Below are positions 10,273 to 17,091 of a stretch of DNA of 33,968 bases, piece after piece. Origin of the DNA: Gemmatimonadales bacterium (lineage in GTDB: Bacteria; Gemmatimonadota; Gemmatimonadetes; Gemmatimonadales; GWC2-71-9); contig JAICUF010000017.1 of assembly GCA_025935995.1 (NCBI GenBank), positions 1 through 33,968 on the forward strand. Direction: 5' to 3'. Position 1 is the first letter of the stretch. Every line of letters starts with the position of its first letter. A model generated the notes under the pieces. It had not been told where the DNA came from. It searched no databases and worked only from the letters and a program-made list of their open reading frames with translations. A program made the position numbers and the translations under genes.

Positions 10273-10895
10273 TCGCGCACTTCATCGACTGGCTCATCGG
10301 GACGATCTCTTCGCTGGGCTATCCCGGCATCATCCTCCTCATGGCAATCGAATCGTCGGTACTGCCGCTTCCGAGCGAGCTGATCATGCCGCCCGCCGGC
10401 TACCTGGCCGCGCGGGGCGAGATGGACCTCGGCCTCGCGATCCTCGCCGGCACGATGGGCAGCGTCCTCGGCGCGCTGGTGAACTATTTCCTGGCGGTGG
10501 CGGTCGGCGAGCCGATCCTCCGCCGATACGGGAAATTCGTCCTGATGACGCCGGCCGCGCTCGATCGGAGCGAGGCCTTCTTCAAGCGCCACGGAGAGAT
10601 CAGCACCCTCCTCGGCCGGCTGCTGCCGGTGGTGCGACACCTCGTGTCGATCCCGGCCGGTCTCTGCCGCATGCGGCTCGGACGCTTCATCGCGTTCACC
10701 GGAATCGGGGCGGGGATCTGGTGCAGCGTCCTCACGCTCATCGGCTGGGCCATCGGGCGGCACGAGGGCGAGCTCCGGCAGGCCGCGGTGCATGCCTATA
10801 CGGCCCAGGCGCTCCGATGGATCGTCGTGGCGGCACTGGTCGTGATCGCGACGTATGTCGTCTGGTATCGGAGGCGGGCGCGGCGCGCGGCGTGA
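10269..10895 (+). CDS. DedA-family membrane protein
   Basis: Multi-spanning inner-membrane protein of the DedA superfamily; some members translocate undecaprenyl phosphate or support membrane potential and envelope integrity. Family signatures are the re-entrant loop ESSVLPLPSELIMPPAGYLA near residue 28 and the RLLPVVRHLVSIPAGLCRM block near residue 115 with its conserved Arg residues. There are 208 residues with about four to five hydrophobic segments and a basic C-terminus (RRRARRAA). The ATG overlaps the pcm stop. The 3' end lies in a 15-bp tandem duplication shared with the next gene. Substrate cannot be told from sequence. A second DedA protein, fused to TerB, is at 30854. Confidence 0.9.
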   Translation: MIAHFIDWLIGTISSLGYPGIILLMAIESSVLPLPSELIMPPAGYLAARGEMDLGLAILAGTMGSVLGALVNYFLAVAVGEPILRRYGKFVLMTPAALDRSEAFFKRHGEISTLLGRLLPVVRHLVSIPAGLCRMRLGRFIAFTGIGAGIWCSVLTLIGWAIGRHEGELRQAAVHAYTAQALRWIVVAALVVIATYVVWYRRRARRAA

Positions 10896-10910
10896 CGGCG
10901 CGCGGCGTGA
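10881..10910 (+). repeat. 15-bp perfect tandem duplication across a stop/start junction
   Basis: CGGCGCGCGGCGTGA occurs twice head to tail (10881-10895 and 10896-10910), followed by a partial third copy, CGGCGCGGA. Each unit carries a GTGA stop/start overlap. The first TGA ends dedA, and both GTG codons are in frame for the acylphosphatase. Seen directly in the sequence. Confidence 0.95.
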
Positions 10911-11182
10911 CGGCGCGGAAGTTCGTCGTGTCGGGCCGGGTACAGGGGGTCGGCTTCCGGTGGTTCGTCGCCCGGCTGGCAGCCGCCCTCGGGATCAGGG
11001 GCACCGTCCGCAACCTGAACGACGGCCGGGTGGAAGTGGTGGCGGCCGGCTCCGACGCCGCGCTCGAGCGGCTGGCCCGCGAGCTCGCGCAGGGACCGCC
11101 CGCCGCTCAGGTGGAGCGGGTCGAGACAGCTCATGTAGAGGATGAGGTCGTTCCCGCGAGCGGATTCGAGATCGTGCGTTGA
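10892..11182 (+). CDS. acyP: Acylphosphatase
   Basis: Small cytoplasmic enzyme that hydrolyses acyl-phosphates. The signature SGRVQGVGFRWFV contains the catalytic Arg, and NLNDGRVEVVAAG contains the catalytic Asn. There are 96 residues from GTG at 10892 or 91 from the in-frame GTG at 10907; both overlap-type starts arise from the tandem repeat. The ORF-track start at 10721 reads through dedA in another frame and is rejected. Acyl-phosphate is also the PlsY substrate encoded upstream, so this enzyme could drain the same pool, though that link is only inferred from the shared message. Confidence 0.93.
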   Translation: MTARGVTARKFVVSGRVQGVGFRWFVARLAAALGIRGTVRNLNDGRVEVVAAGSDAALERLARELAQGPPAAQVERVETAHVEDEVVPASGFEIVR

Positions 11183-11208
11183 CTTCAAACCGTCGCCCGG
11201 CCTACATT
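11179..11208 (+). promoter_or_regulatory. Sigma-70-type promoter of tRNA-Arg
   Basis: TTGACT (11179-11184) and TACATT (11203-11208) are separated by 18 bp, and the mature tRNA begins 11 bp after the -10. The -35 overlaps the last codons of the acylphosphatase. It would drive tRNA-Arg and possibly the TPR gene, as no terminator is evident between them. Confidence 0.65.
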
Positions 11209-11218
11209 TGCGGGCTTT

Positions 11219-11292
11219 GCCCCCGTAGCTCAGGTGGATAGAGCAGCGGTTTCCTAAACCGTTGGCCGGGTGTTCGAGTCACCCCGGGGGCA
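11219..11292 (+). tRNA. tRNA-Arg (anticodon CCT)
   Basis: Cloverleaf folded by eye. The acceptor is GCCCCCG / CGGGGGC. The D arm is GCTCAGGTGGATAGAGC. The anticodon arm is GCGGT-TTCCTAA-ACCGT, with a G-T closing pair and anticodon CCT (reads AGG). The T arm is GGGTG-TTCGAGT-CACCC. The discriminator base is A and no CCA is encoded. Confidence 0.96.
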
Positions 11293-11343
11293 CTTGGCCA
11301 CGGCGGGTCCCTGGCGACGGCATTCACTCTTTGCAGGACGAGC

Positions 11344-11991
11344 ATGGCAACGATCGCGGAACGGACGAAGCAGCAGGAGGAAACGGCGGCCTGGCACGGC
11401 GTGAGCCTCAGGACGATCTACATCGTCGGGGGCGCCCTCGTGCTGGCCGCGCTCGTGATCTGGGGCATCACGGTGAGCGGCCGCCGGAAGGCGGAGTTCT
11501 CGGCCCGGGAGCTCGATCAGGCCCGGTCGGTCGCCGAGACGGGCAACCTGCCGCTGGCGTCGTCGTCGCTGCAGAAGATCATCCAGTCGTATCCCGGCAC
11601 GCCGGCAGCCGAGGAGGCGGTGATCACGCTGAACCAGGTGCGGCTGGTGAACGGGCAGAGCGAGCTCGCGGCGGTCAACCTGCGGGAGTACCTCAAGGGC
11701 AGCCATGACCCGCAGTACGTGGCCGCGGCCAACGGGCTCCTTGGCGCGGCACTGGAGAACTCCAAGCGGCCGCTGGAGGCCGCAGCCGCGTACCGGGCCG
11801 CCGCGGGCGCCGCGGGGGTCGATTACCTGAAGGCGGAATATCTGGTGGACGCAGGACGGGCGTACCGGGACGCAGGCAAGACGGCGGAAGCCACGGCGGC
11901 CTATCGTGAGGTGGTCGACAAGTATGCCAAGACCGCGAGCATCACGGAGGCTCAGGTACGCCTGGCGGAGCTGACTGCAGGGAAGATGTAG
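11344..11991 (+). CDS. Membrane-anchored TPR protein (YfgM/YbgF-like)
   Basis: A 215-residue protein with a short cytoplasmic head, one transmembrane helix (about residues 26-47, TIYIVGGALVLAALVIWGI) and an outward-facing helical repeat domain. The repeats resemble tetratricopeptides: LASSSLQKIIQSYPGTPAAEEA, AAANGLLGAALENSKRPLEA, and AEYLVDAGRAYRDAGKTAEA with AYREVVDKY. This layout is like the YfgM-type periplasmic TPR proteins that work with the Sec machinery, but the exact role is unknown. It may share the tRNA-Arg promoter 51 bp upstream. An AGGA motif precedes the ATG. It is the last + strand gene before the dif gap. Confidence 0.8.
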   Translation: MATIAERTKQQEETAAWHGVSLRTIYIVGGALVLAALVIWGITVSGRRKAEFSARELDQARSVAETGNLPLASSSLQKIIQSYPGTPAAEEAVITLNQVRLVNGQSELAAVNLREYLKGSHDPQYVAAANGLLGAALENSKRPLEAAAAYRAAAGAAGVDYLKAEYLVDAGRAYRDAGKTAEATAAYREVVDKYAKTASITEAQVRLAELTAGKM

Positions 11992-12022
11992 GCGGCCAGC
12001 GGCATGGCAGACGGTCGCGACC

Positions 12023-12050
12023 GGGGTCTTCAGGCGGGGACCCCTTTCTT
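12023..12050 (+). terminator. Putative intrinsic terminator after the TPR gene
   Basis: GGGGTC (12023-12028) can pair with GACCCC (12039-12044) across a 10-nt loop, followed by TTTCTT. The stem is short and the loop long, so strength is uncertain, but it sits 32 bp after the stop codon at the end of the + strand genes. Confidence 0.5.
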
Positions 12051-12066
12051 ACGGCTCCCTGGACAT

Positions 12067-12094
12067 ACTACGTATAAGATATATTATGTTAACT
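12067..12094 (+). other. dif: Candidate chromosome dimer resolution site (dif), XerCD target
   Basis: The 28-mer splits into an 11-bp XerC-type arm ACTACGTATAA, a 6-bp centre GATATA and an 11-bp XerD-type arm TTATGTTAACT. From memory of the known sites, the XerD arm matches both E. coli dif (TTATGTTAAAT) and B. subtilis dif (TTATGTAAACT) at 10 of 11 positions. The XerC arm matches B. subtilis (ACTTCCTAGAA) at 8 of 11 and E. coli at 7 of 11. The inner ATAA/TTAT halves are palindromic as expected. Only 6 of 28 bases are G or C in an otherwise very GC-rich window. It lies in the gap between convergent gene blocks, where coding strand flips. XerC/XerD would recombine dimeric chromosomes here at division. 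Confidence 0.85.
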
Positions 12095-12099
12095 TCGCA

Positions 12100-12119
12100 T
12101 GGGGATAACTGTGGAGAAC
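12100..12119 (+). repeat. Two tandem DnaA-box-like 10-mers
   Basis: TGGGGATAAC and TGTGGAGAAC lie head to tail, 5 bp after the dif-like site. Each differs by one base from TGTGGATAAC, which contains the DnaA-box core. Whether DnaA binds is unknown; no dnaA or dnaN is nearby. Confidence 0.4.
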
Positions 12120-12204
12120 CCCGAGAACGGCTGCCTCCCCGCTCTCAAGTGCCGCCAGGTCAACGCGTTGTCCGAGTGGAAAAGAACCAGGAAACGCCCG
12201 CAGA

Positions 12205-13020
12205 TCAGTCGGTCAGCCGGCCCTCGAACACCAGTCGGCCTTCGCCGCACAGCCACACGTCGCGGGCGTCGGAACCCTGAACGATGGCCGAAACGCCGAG
12301 CAGCGCCCCGCCCCGCGAGATGAAGCTGGCGGGCAACCCGGCCTCGGCCGCCACGGCCAAGGCCGCCGCGACGGTGCCCGTTCCGCAGGCCAGCGTCTCG
12401 CCTTCGACGCCGCGCTCGTAGGTCCGGATCCGCCACGGCCCGCCAGGCGCGACCGGCGGACTCACGAAATTGGCGTTCGCCCCGGCGGGCCCGAGGCCCG
12501 GGTGGAAGCGGAGGACCCGCCCCCGGCGCAGGAGGTCCACGCTGTCGACCTCCGCCACGCGGATCACCAGATGCGGAACGCCGACGACCGTGAAGCTGAT
12601 GGCCAGCTCGCCGGCCTCGGGCTCGAGGCCAGCCACCGGCGCCGGCATTCGAAGATCGGCGAGCCGAAGCTCGGCGCGTTCGGTGCCGCCGACGGAGCGC
12701 GTGCTGTAGGTGGCGGCGTCTGTGACCAGCTCCATCCCCTCGGCGGCGCCCAGCCCGAGGCGAGCCGAGAGCCGGGTGCTGCAGAGGGCCGCATTGCCGC
12801 ACATGGCGGCGCGGGACCCGTCGGCATTGAAGGAGGTCATCCGGACGGCGTTGGGGCGCTCCGGGGTCAGGACGACGAGGCCGTCGGCCCCGACCCCGTG
12901 GCGGCGGTCGCAGGCGGTGGCGATGCGCTCGACCGTCCAGGACTCGACCGGCGACACCCGGCCGTCGAGCATCACGAAGTCGTTGCCCGACCCGCTCATC
13001 TTGAAGAACGGCGTCGCCAT
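12205..13020 (-). CDS. dapF: Diaminopimelate epimerase
   Basis: Converts LL- to meso-diaminopimelate, the precursor of lysine and of the peptidoglycan cross-link residue. Both catalytic Cys blocks are present, MCGNAALC in the N-terminal half and ACGTGTVAAALA in the C-terminal half, with the family N-terminus FFKMSGSGNDFVMLDGR. At 271 residues the length is standard. The ORF track extends to 13257, but the ATG at 13020 overlaps the stop of the preceding glycosyltransferase by one base (TGATG). It is the last gene of the long envelope operon and ends 110 bp from the dif-like site. No convincing terminator was seen after it. Confidence 0.95.
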   Translation of the reverse strand: MATPFFKMSGSGNDFVMLDGRVSPVESWTVERIATACDRRHGVGADGLVVLTPERPNAVRMTSFNADGSRAAMCGNAALCSTRLSARLGLGAAEGMELVTDAATYSTRSVGGTERAELRLADLRMPAPVAGLEPEAGELAISFTVVGVPHLVIRVAEVDSVDLLRRGRVLRFHPGLGPAGANANFVSPPVAPGGPWRIRTYERGVEGETLACGTGTVAAALAVAAEAGLPASFISRGGALLGVSAIVQGSDARDVWLCGEGRLVFEGRLTD

Positions 13021-13754
13021 CAGAGCCGTCCCGCCAGCGCGCGGAGACGCAGCCACCAGACCATCCAGATCGCCTCGCGTACGATCCTCTTGTTCATCTT
13101 GCTCTGGCCCTCGATCCGGTCGGTGAAGACGATCGGCACCTCGACCAGGCGAAAGCCCTTTCGCCAGGCCCGATAGCTCATCTCGATCTGAAAGGCGTAG
13201 CCGTTGGAGCGAACCCGGGTGAAATCGATGGCCTCGAGGACCGACCTGCGAAAGCACTTGAACCCGCCGGTGGAGTCGGTGAGCGGCAGGCCCGTGATCC
13301 AGCGGGCGTACTGGTTGGCGCCGATCGAGAGGAGAAGGCGCGACATCGGCCAGTTGATGACGTTCACGCCGGTCTTGTAGCGGGAGCCGATGACGAGGTC
13401 CGCCGCTTCGGCCGCCCGGATGAGCTCCGGCAGAAACTTCGGATCGTGGGAGAAGTCGGCGTCCATCTCGATCAGAAGATCGTAGCTTCGCGCCAGCGCC
13501 CAGGTGAACCCGGCAAGGTATGCCTTCCCCAGCCCCTGCTTCGCCTCACGGTGGAGCACGTGCACCCTCGTGCTTTCGGTCGCCAGCGTGTCGGCGATGG
13601 CGCCGGTGCCGTCGGGGGAGTTGTCGTCCACCACGAGCACGTCGAGCCGCGGATCCTGCTGGAGGATCGCGGGCACGATGATCGGCAGGTTGACGCGCTC
13701 GTTGTAGGTCGGCACCACGACGAGCACCCGTTCGGCTCCGGGAACTGGATTCAT
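13020..13754 (-). CDS. Polyprenol-phosphate mannosyltransferase-like GT2 glycosyltransferase
   Basis: Family-2 glycosyltransferase of the dolichol/polyprenol-phosphate mannose synthase type, expected to move a sugar from a nucleotide donor to a polyprenyl phosphate at the inner membrane. Visible are the start VLVVVPTYNERVNLPIIV, the DDNSPDGT loop, the metal-binding EMDADFSHDP and the acceptor region GSRYKTG. The FTDRIEGQSKMNKRIVREA block is typical of Dpm1/Ppm1 catalytic domains. There are 244 residues without a C-terminal membrane domain. It directly precedes dapF. The sugar is not determined by sequence. The product could supply the GT-C-like YfhO protein upstream. Confidence 0.87.
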   Translation of the reverse strand: MNPVPGAERVLVVVPTYNERVNLPIIVPAILQQDPRLDVLVVDDNSPDGTGAIADTLATESTRVHVLHREAKQGLGKAYLAGFTWALARSYDLLIEMDADFSHDPKFLPELIRAAEAADLVIGSRYKTGVNVINWPMSRLLLSIGANQYARWITGLPLTDSTGGFKCFRRSVLEAIDFTRVRSNGYAFQIEMSYRAWRKGFRLVEVPIVFTDRIEGQSKMNKRIVREAIWMVWWLRLRALAGRL

Positions 13755-13796
13755 GTGGGCGGGAAAATAATGCTGCTCCGGCGCCGCCGGGACCGG

Positions 13797-16178
13797 CTAG
13801 CGCCCGCGGCGCCAGAGGGGCGCCGCGAGAAGGATCGCCGTCAGCAGGAGCGCCAGCAGCGTCACGAGCCGGCCCCTGTGGTACTCGCTGCTCGAGAACT
13901 CGAGCAGCACCCGGCGGGCATTCGCCGGCAGCGGAACGCTGATCAAGGCGTAGTCCCCCCGGAGCGTCGCAGCCGGCTTGCCGTCCACCGCGGCTCGCCA
14001 GGCGGGGTACCAGCTCTCCGCGACCAGGAGATATGTCGGCCGGGGATCGCTGCCCTCGATGGCGATCTCCATGCGGCCCGGGGCCCAGCTGGTCACGCTG
14101 GCCCGCGCAGCGGCGGGCTCCGGAAGCCTGCCCTGCAGCGGAACCGGTGAGACCGAGGTCGATTCGGGATACAGGACCACCCGGTCCACCGGGAAGCGCG
14201 AGTCGTTGACGGTGGTGACGATCTGATCCTCGGGGAGCTTCACGGCCCCGGCCACGATGCGGGCGTACGGCGGCACCGAATCGCGTTCATAGAGGACGGC
14301 GCTGTCGCCCGGCTGCGGCGATGTCGTGGCGACGGGGCCCAGTACCCGATGGAAGCCGGGAATGTTCTGCGCGGCACCGGCGGTCAGCACCAGGTACTTC
14401 ACCGCCCAGACGTCCCAGAGCGCAGCGTTGTTCATGTTCCGATAGATGTTCTTCCCGCCCCACAGATCGTCGTAGAACCGCTCCTCGTTGCCGTGGTAGC
14501 CGAAGGTCGCAGGGATCCGCTTGGCCATCAGAAACGAGCCGTGGTACACGGGCGGAAGGTTGAGCGTGTTGCTCGGCGCCGCGTCGAAGACCCGGAACGG
14601 CGGCCGTTCCTGATGCAGCCGGGTCGTGATCGGGTCGTCGGCGAAGAGCTGCTCCGCCGTCCCGTTGAAGTGGAAGAAGAGCCGGTCGATGCTCCAGAGG
14701 TCGCCGCCCACCAGCACCGCCAGCAGCGCGGGGACGGCCCATCCGCGGAGTTTCCCCGCTCCGACGGCCCAGAACAGAGCGGCGCCGAGCGCGACGAAGA
14801 CGAGCAGGCGTAGCGAGCCGGAGACGAGCGCGGGCGCGTTGGCGGCCACCTGCCCCGCCATCCCGGGATCCGCCATCCCGCTCGCGAGCGACTGCAGGAC
14901 CCCCGCGATGCCGAGCACCGCGAGAAACACGAGAACCCCGGCCGGGATTGCGATACGCCGTACGGACACTTCGCGTCGGACGAGTCGCTCGACGCCGAAC
15001 GCGGCATAGATGCATACGGGAAGTGCCACGAGGAAGAACGCCATGCCGGGGGCCCGCACCTTCTTCATGCCGGGCATCACCTCGTACCAGAGGCGGTAGA
15101 ACGGCGTGTGTCCGCCGAAGGCGATCAGGAGAAAGAGCGCCGCGATGCCCGCCAGCGCGAGCACGGTCCGGCGCCGCGCGCGGTCCGCCACTCCCACGAC
15201 GGCCAGGATGACGACCAGCGCGCCGAGGTATTCGGTGTGGCCCTTGAAGAAGTTGCCGCCCCAGTAGTGCTCGAGGACGCCGTTGAACTGCGGCAGCACG
15301 GTTACCAGGATCTCGCTCGGCGGATAGGCATAGCCCGTGGCATACTGCCACGCGGCTTCGGGCGAGGTCGCGGCCGCGCGGGCGGAGAACGGCAGATAAT
15401 GGAGGAACGGCAGGACCTGAATCGCGGCGATCGCGACCCCGAGGACGACGGCGCCCGCGGCGAGACCGAGGTGTCGCGGCCAGCGTGCGCCTCGTGGTCC
15501 GTCGGGATCACCGAAGACCAGATACAGCGTCCAGAGCCCCGCGGCGAGGAAGGCGTAGTAGCTCATCTGCGGGTGCGGCGTGAGCAGACACAGTCCCACC
15601 ACGAGTGCGGTGAGCCCGTATGCCCAGAGCCGCTCCTCCCGCACCGCCCGGATGAGCGCGAAGAGCAGCAGCGGCATCAGCGCGGAGACGAACAGCTTGC
15701 CATCGTGTCCCGGGCTCACGAGCGAGTCCACGATCCCGGTGAGCTCATACGCCAGCCCACCGATGAATGCGGCCGTCCAGCCGAGCCGCAGGGCACGCAG
15801 GAGCAGATAGGCGAAGAGCCCGGCGAGCACGATGTGTACGGCCATCCCGACGCCCATCGCCGTTCCGACCGGCATGATCAGGCGGAGCCACGCCGTAGGA
15901 TAGAAGATGTCGCCGTGCATCGCGCCGACGAACGGCATGCCGCCGAAGATGTAGGGATTCCAGAGCGGCACGTGGCCCGTGGCCTTGAACATCTCCGCGC
16001 CGAAGAGCCGAAACGAGTAGCCCGCGGTGTACTGGTCGCTCCCGATGCCGCCCAGGAACTGCCCCTGGAAGACCGGCCAGCAGAGGATCAGCATGAAGAC
16101 GGTATACACCGCGACGGCGATGAGCGCTGGAAACCGCGGCTCGGCGGACGGTGATGCGCTGCTCTCAGGTGTGCGCAC
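13797..16178 (-). CDS. YfhO-like polytopic membrane protein (GT-C type)
   Basis: 793-residue protein with an N-terminal block of a dozen or so hydrophobic segments (beginning PALIAVAVYTVFMLILCWP) and a long C-terminal extracytoplasmic region. The C-terminus carries the YfhO-type ending YPAWRAAVDGKPAATLRGDY, followed by a last hydrophobic helix (LVTLLALLLTAILLA). YfhO family proteins are thought to use polyprenyl-phosphate sugars to glycosylate lipids or wall polymers. It starts with GTG inside the 3' end of the flippase-like gene (14-nt overlap) and ends 42 bp before the mannosyltransferase gene. With the adjacent GT2, GT4 and flippase-like genes, it suggests a surface-glycan assembly unit. 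Confidence 0.8.
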   Translation of the reverse strand: MRTPESSASPSAEPRFPALIAVAVYTVFMLILCWPVFQGQFLGGIGSDQYTAGYSFRLFGAEMFKATGHVPLWNPYIFGGMPFVGAMHGDIFYPTAWLRLIMPVGTAMGVGMAVHIVLAGLFAYLLLRALRLGWTAAFIGGLAYELTGIVDSLVSPGHDGKLFVSALMPLLLFALIRAVREERLWAYGLTALVVGLCLLTPHPQMSYYAFLAAGLWTLYLVFGDPDGPRGARWPRHLGLAAGAVVLGVAIAAIQVLPFLHYLPFSARAAATSPEAAWQYATGYAYPPSEILVTVLPQFNGVLEHYWGGNFFKGHTEYLGALVVILAVVGVADRARRRTVLALAGIAALFLLIAFGGHTPFYRLWYEVMPGMKKVRAPGMAFFLVALPVCIYAAFGVERLVRREVSVRRIAIPAGVLVFLAVLGIAGVLQSLASGMADPGMAGQVAANAPALVSGSLRLLVFVALGAALFWAVGAGKLRGWAVPALLAVLVGGDLWSIDRLFFHFNGTAEQLFADDPITTRLHQERPPFRVFDAAPSNTLNLPPVYHGSFLMAKRIPATFGYHGNEERFYDDLWGGKNIYRNMNNAALWDVWAVKYLVLTAGAAQNIPGFHRVLGPVATTSPQPGDSAVLYERDSVPPYARIVAGAVKLPEDQIVTTVNDSRFPVDRVVLYPESTSVSPVPLQGRLPEPAAARASVTSWAPGRMEIAIEGSDPRPTYLLVAESWYPAWRAAVDGKPAATLRGDYALISVPLPANARRVLLEFSSSEYHRGRLVTLLALLLTAILLAAPLWRRGR

Positions 16179-17091
16179 GCGTGCGCTCCGGTGAGGTGAG
16201 GAGAAACGGGGCGGCGGCCCCGCACTGCGCGAACTTCCGGAGGAGCCGGGAGGCCAGCGCGAGCGCGAGCGCGGTGGGCCCGCCCAGGGTCGCCTGCGTC
16301 ATGCCGACGAACACCGCCTCGCGAACGACGAGCCCATCGGGGATGCCGAAGGCGAGGAATCCCGCGAGGTACGACGCCGTGAAGGCGCCGATCGCCTGCG
16401 GCAGCGACAGCGGTGCCGCGGCGAAGAGCCCGCGCGCCAGAAGCCAGAGGCCGAATCCGTAGCCGAGCCACGCGAGGAGGTTGGCAAGGGCACCGAAGAG
16501 AATGTTGCCGAACGCGGGAACGGCCCCGCCCCGAAGCTCGGTCCGGAAGATCCCGAGCACCCGGCGCACGAACGGCGGCCAGAGCAGCAGGGCCACACCC
16601 GCGGCGCTCAGCGCCACGAGCACGACGAGGATGGTGCGAACGGCGGGCACCTGTCCTTCGAGGAGGCTTACTCCGGTGGCCCCGAGCACCGCGGCGCCGG
16701 TTCCCACCGCGAGTCCCTGAAGCAGGATCGATGAGCTCGTCGCGGCCCAGGCGGCGATGCCGGCGCGCTGCGCCATCACGGCCATGCCGGCGATGGCCCA
16801 CACCTGCCCCGGTACATACTTGCCCAGGCTCGAGACGGTCCAGATCCTCGCAGCGGGCCAGAGGCCGATCGTCTCACCCCAGCCCGCGAGCATGACGCGC
16901 CACGCCTCTACGAGCACGAGATACATGGCCCACGTGAGCAGGAGCGCCGCGGCGATGAAGAGCGGCGCGATTCGCCATTCGACCGGCTGGGTCGCCAGCC
17001 GTGACCAGTTCGCGACCACGCTTCGCCCGGCCACGACCACGATGGCGACGGCGAAGATCCACTGCGTCACGCGCCAGCCACGCCTATTCAC
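16165..17091 (-). CDS. Flippase-like (LPG synthase TM domain, UPF0104) membrane protein
   Basis: Integral membrane protein of about 308 residues with some eight hydrophobic segments, matching the lysylphosphatidylglycerol-synthase transmembrane / UPF0104 family. Recognisable blocks are SLGKYVPGQVWAIAGMAVMAQRAG and the later GIPDGLVVREAVFVGM. Members lacking the soluble aminoacyltransferase domain, as here, are often found with glycosyltransferases and are suspected lipid or lipid-sugar flippases. The ORF-track start at 17325 lies inside the GT4 gene. I choose the GTG at 17091, which overlaps the GT4 stop; a second in-frame GTG at 17070 is possible. The molecule moved is unknown. Confidence 0.8.
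   Translation of the reverse strand: MNRRGWRVTQWIFAVAIVVVAGRSVVANWSRLATQPVEWRIAPLFIAAALLLTWAMYLVLVEAWRVMLAGWGETIGLWPAARIWTVSSLGKYVPGQVWAIAGMAVMAQRAGIAAWAATSSSILLQGLAVGTGAAVLGATGVSLLEGQVPAVRTILVVLVALSAAGVALLLWPPFVRRVLGIFRTELRGGAVPAFGNILFGALANLLAWLGYGFGLWLLARGLFAAAPLSLPQAIGAFTASYLAGFLAFGIPDGLVVREAVFVGMTQATLGGPTALALALASRLLRKFAQCGAAAPFLLTSPERTRAHT

Noticed and set aside
12060-12120. AT-rich island plus DnaA-box-like repeats read as a replication origin
   Set aside because: Flanking genes converge, no dnaA or dnaN is nearby, and the AT-rich core has dif architecture. A terminus fits better than an origin.
12086-12280. 64-aa + strand ORF overlapping the dif-like site
   Set aside because: It runs antisense into dapF and has no conserved features.
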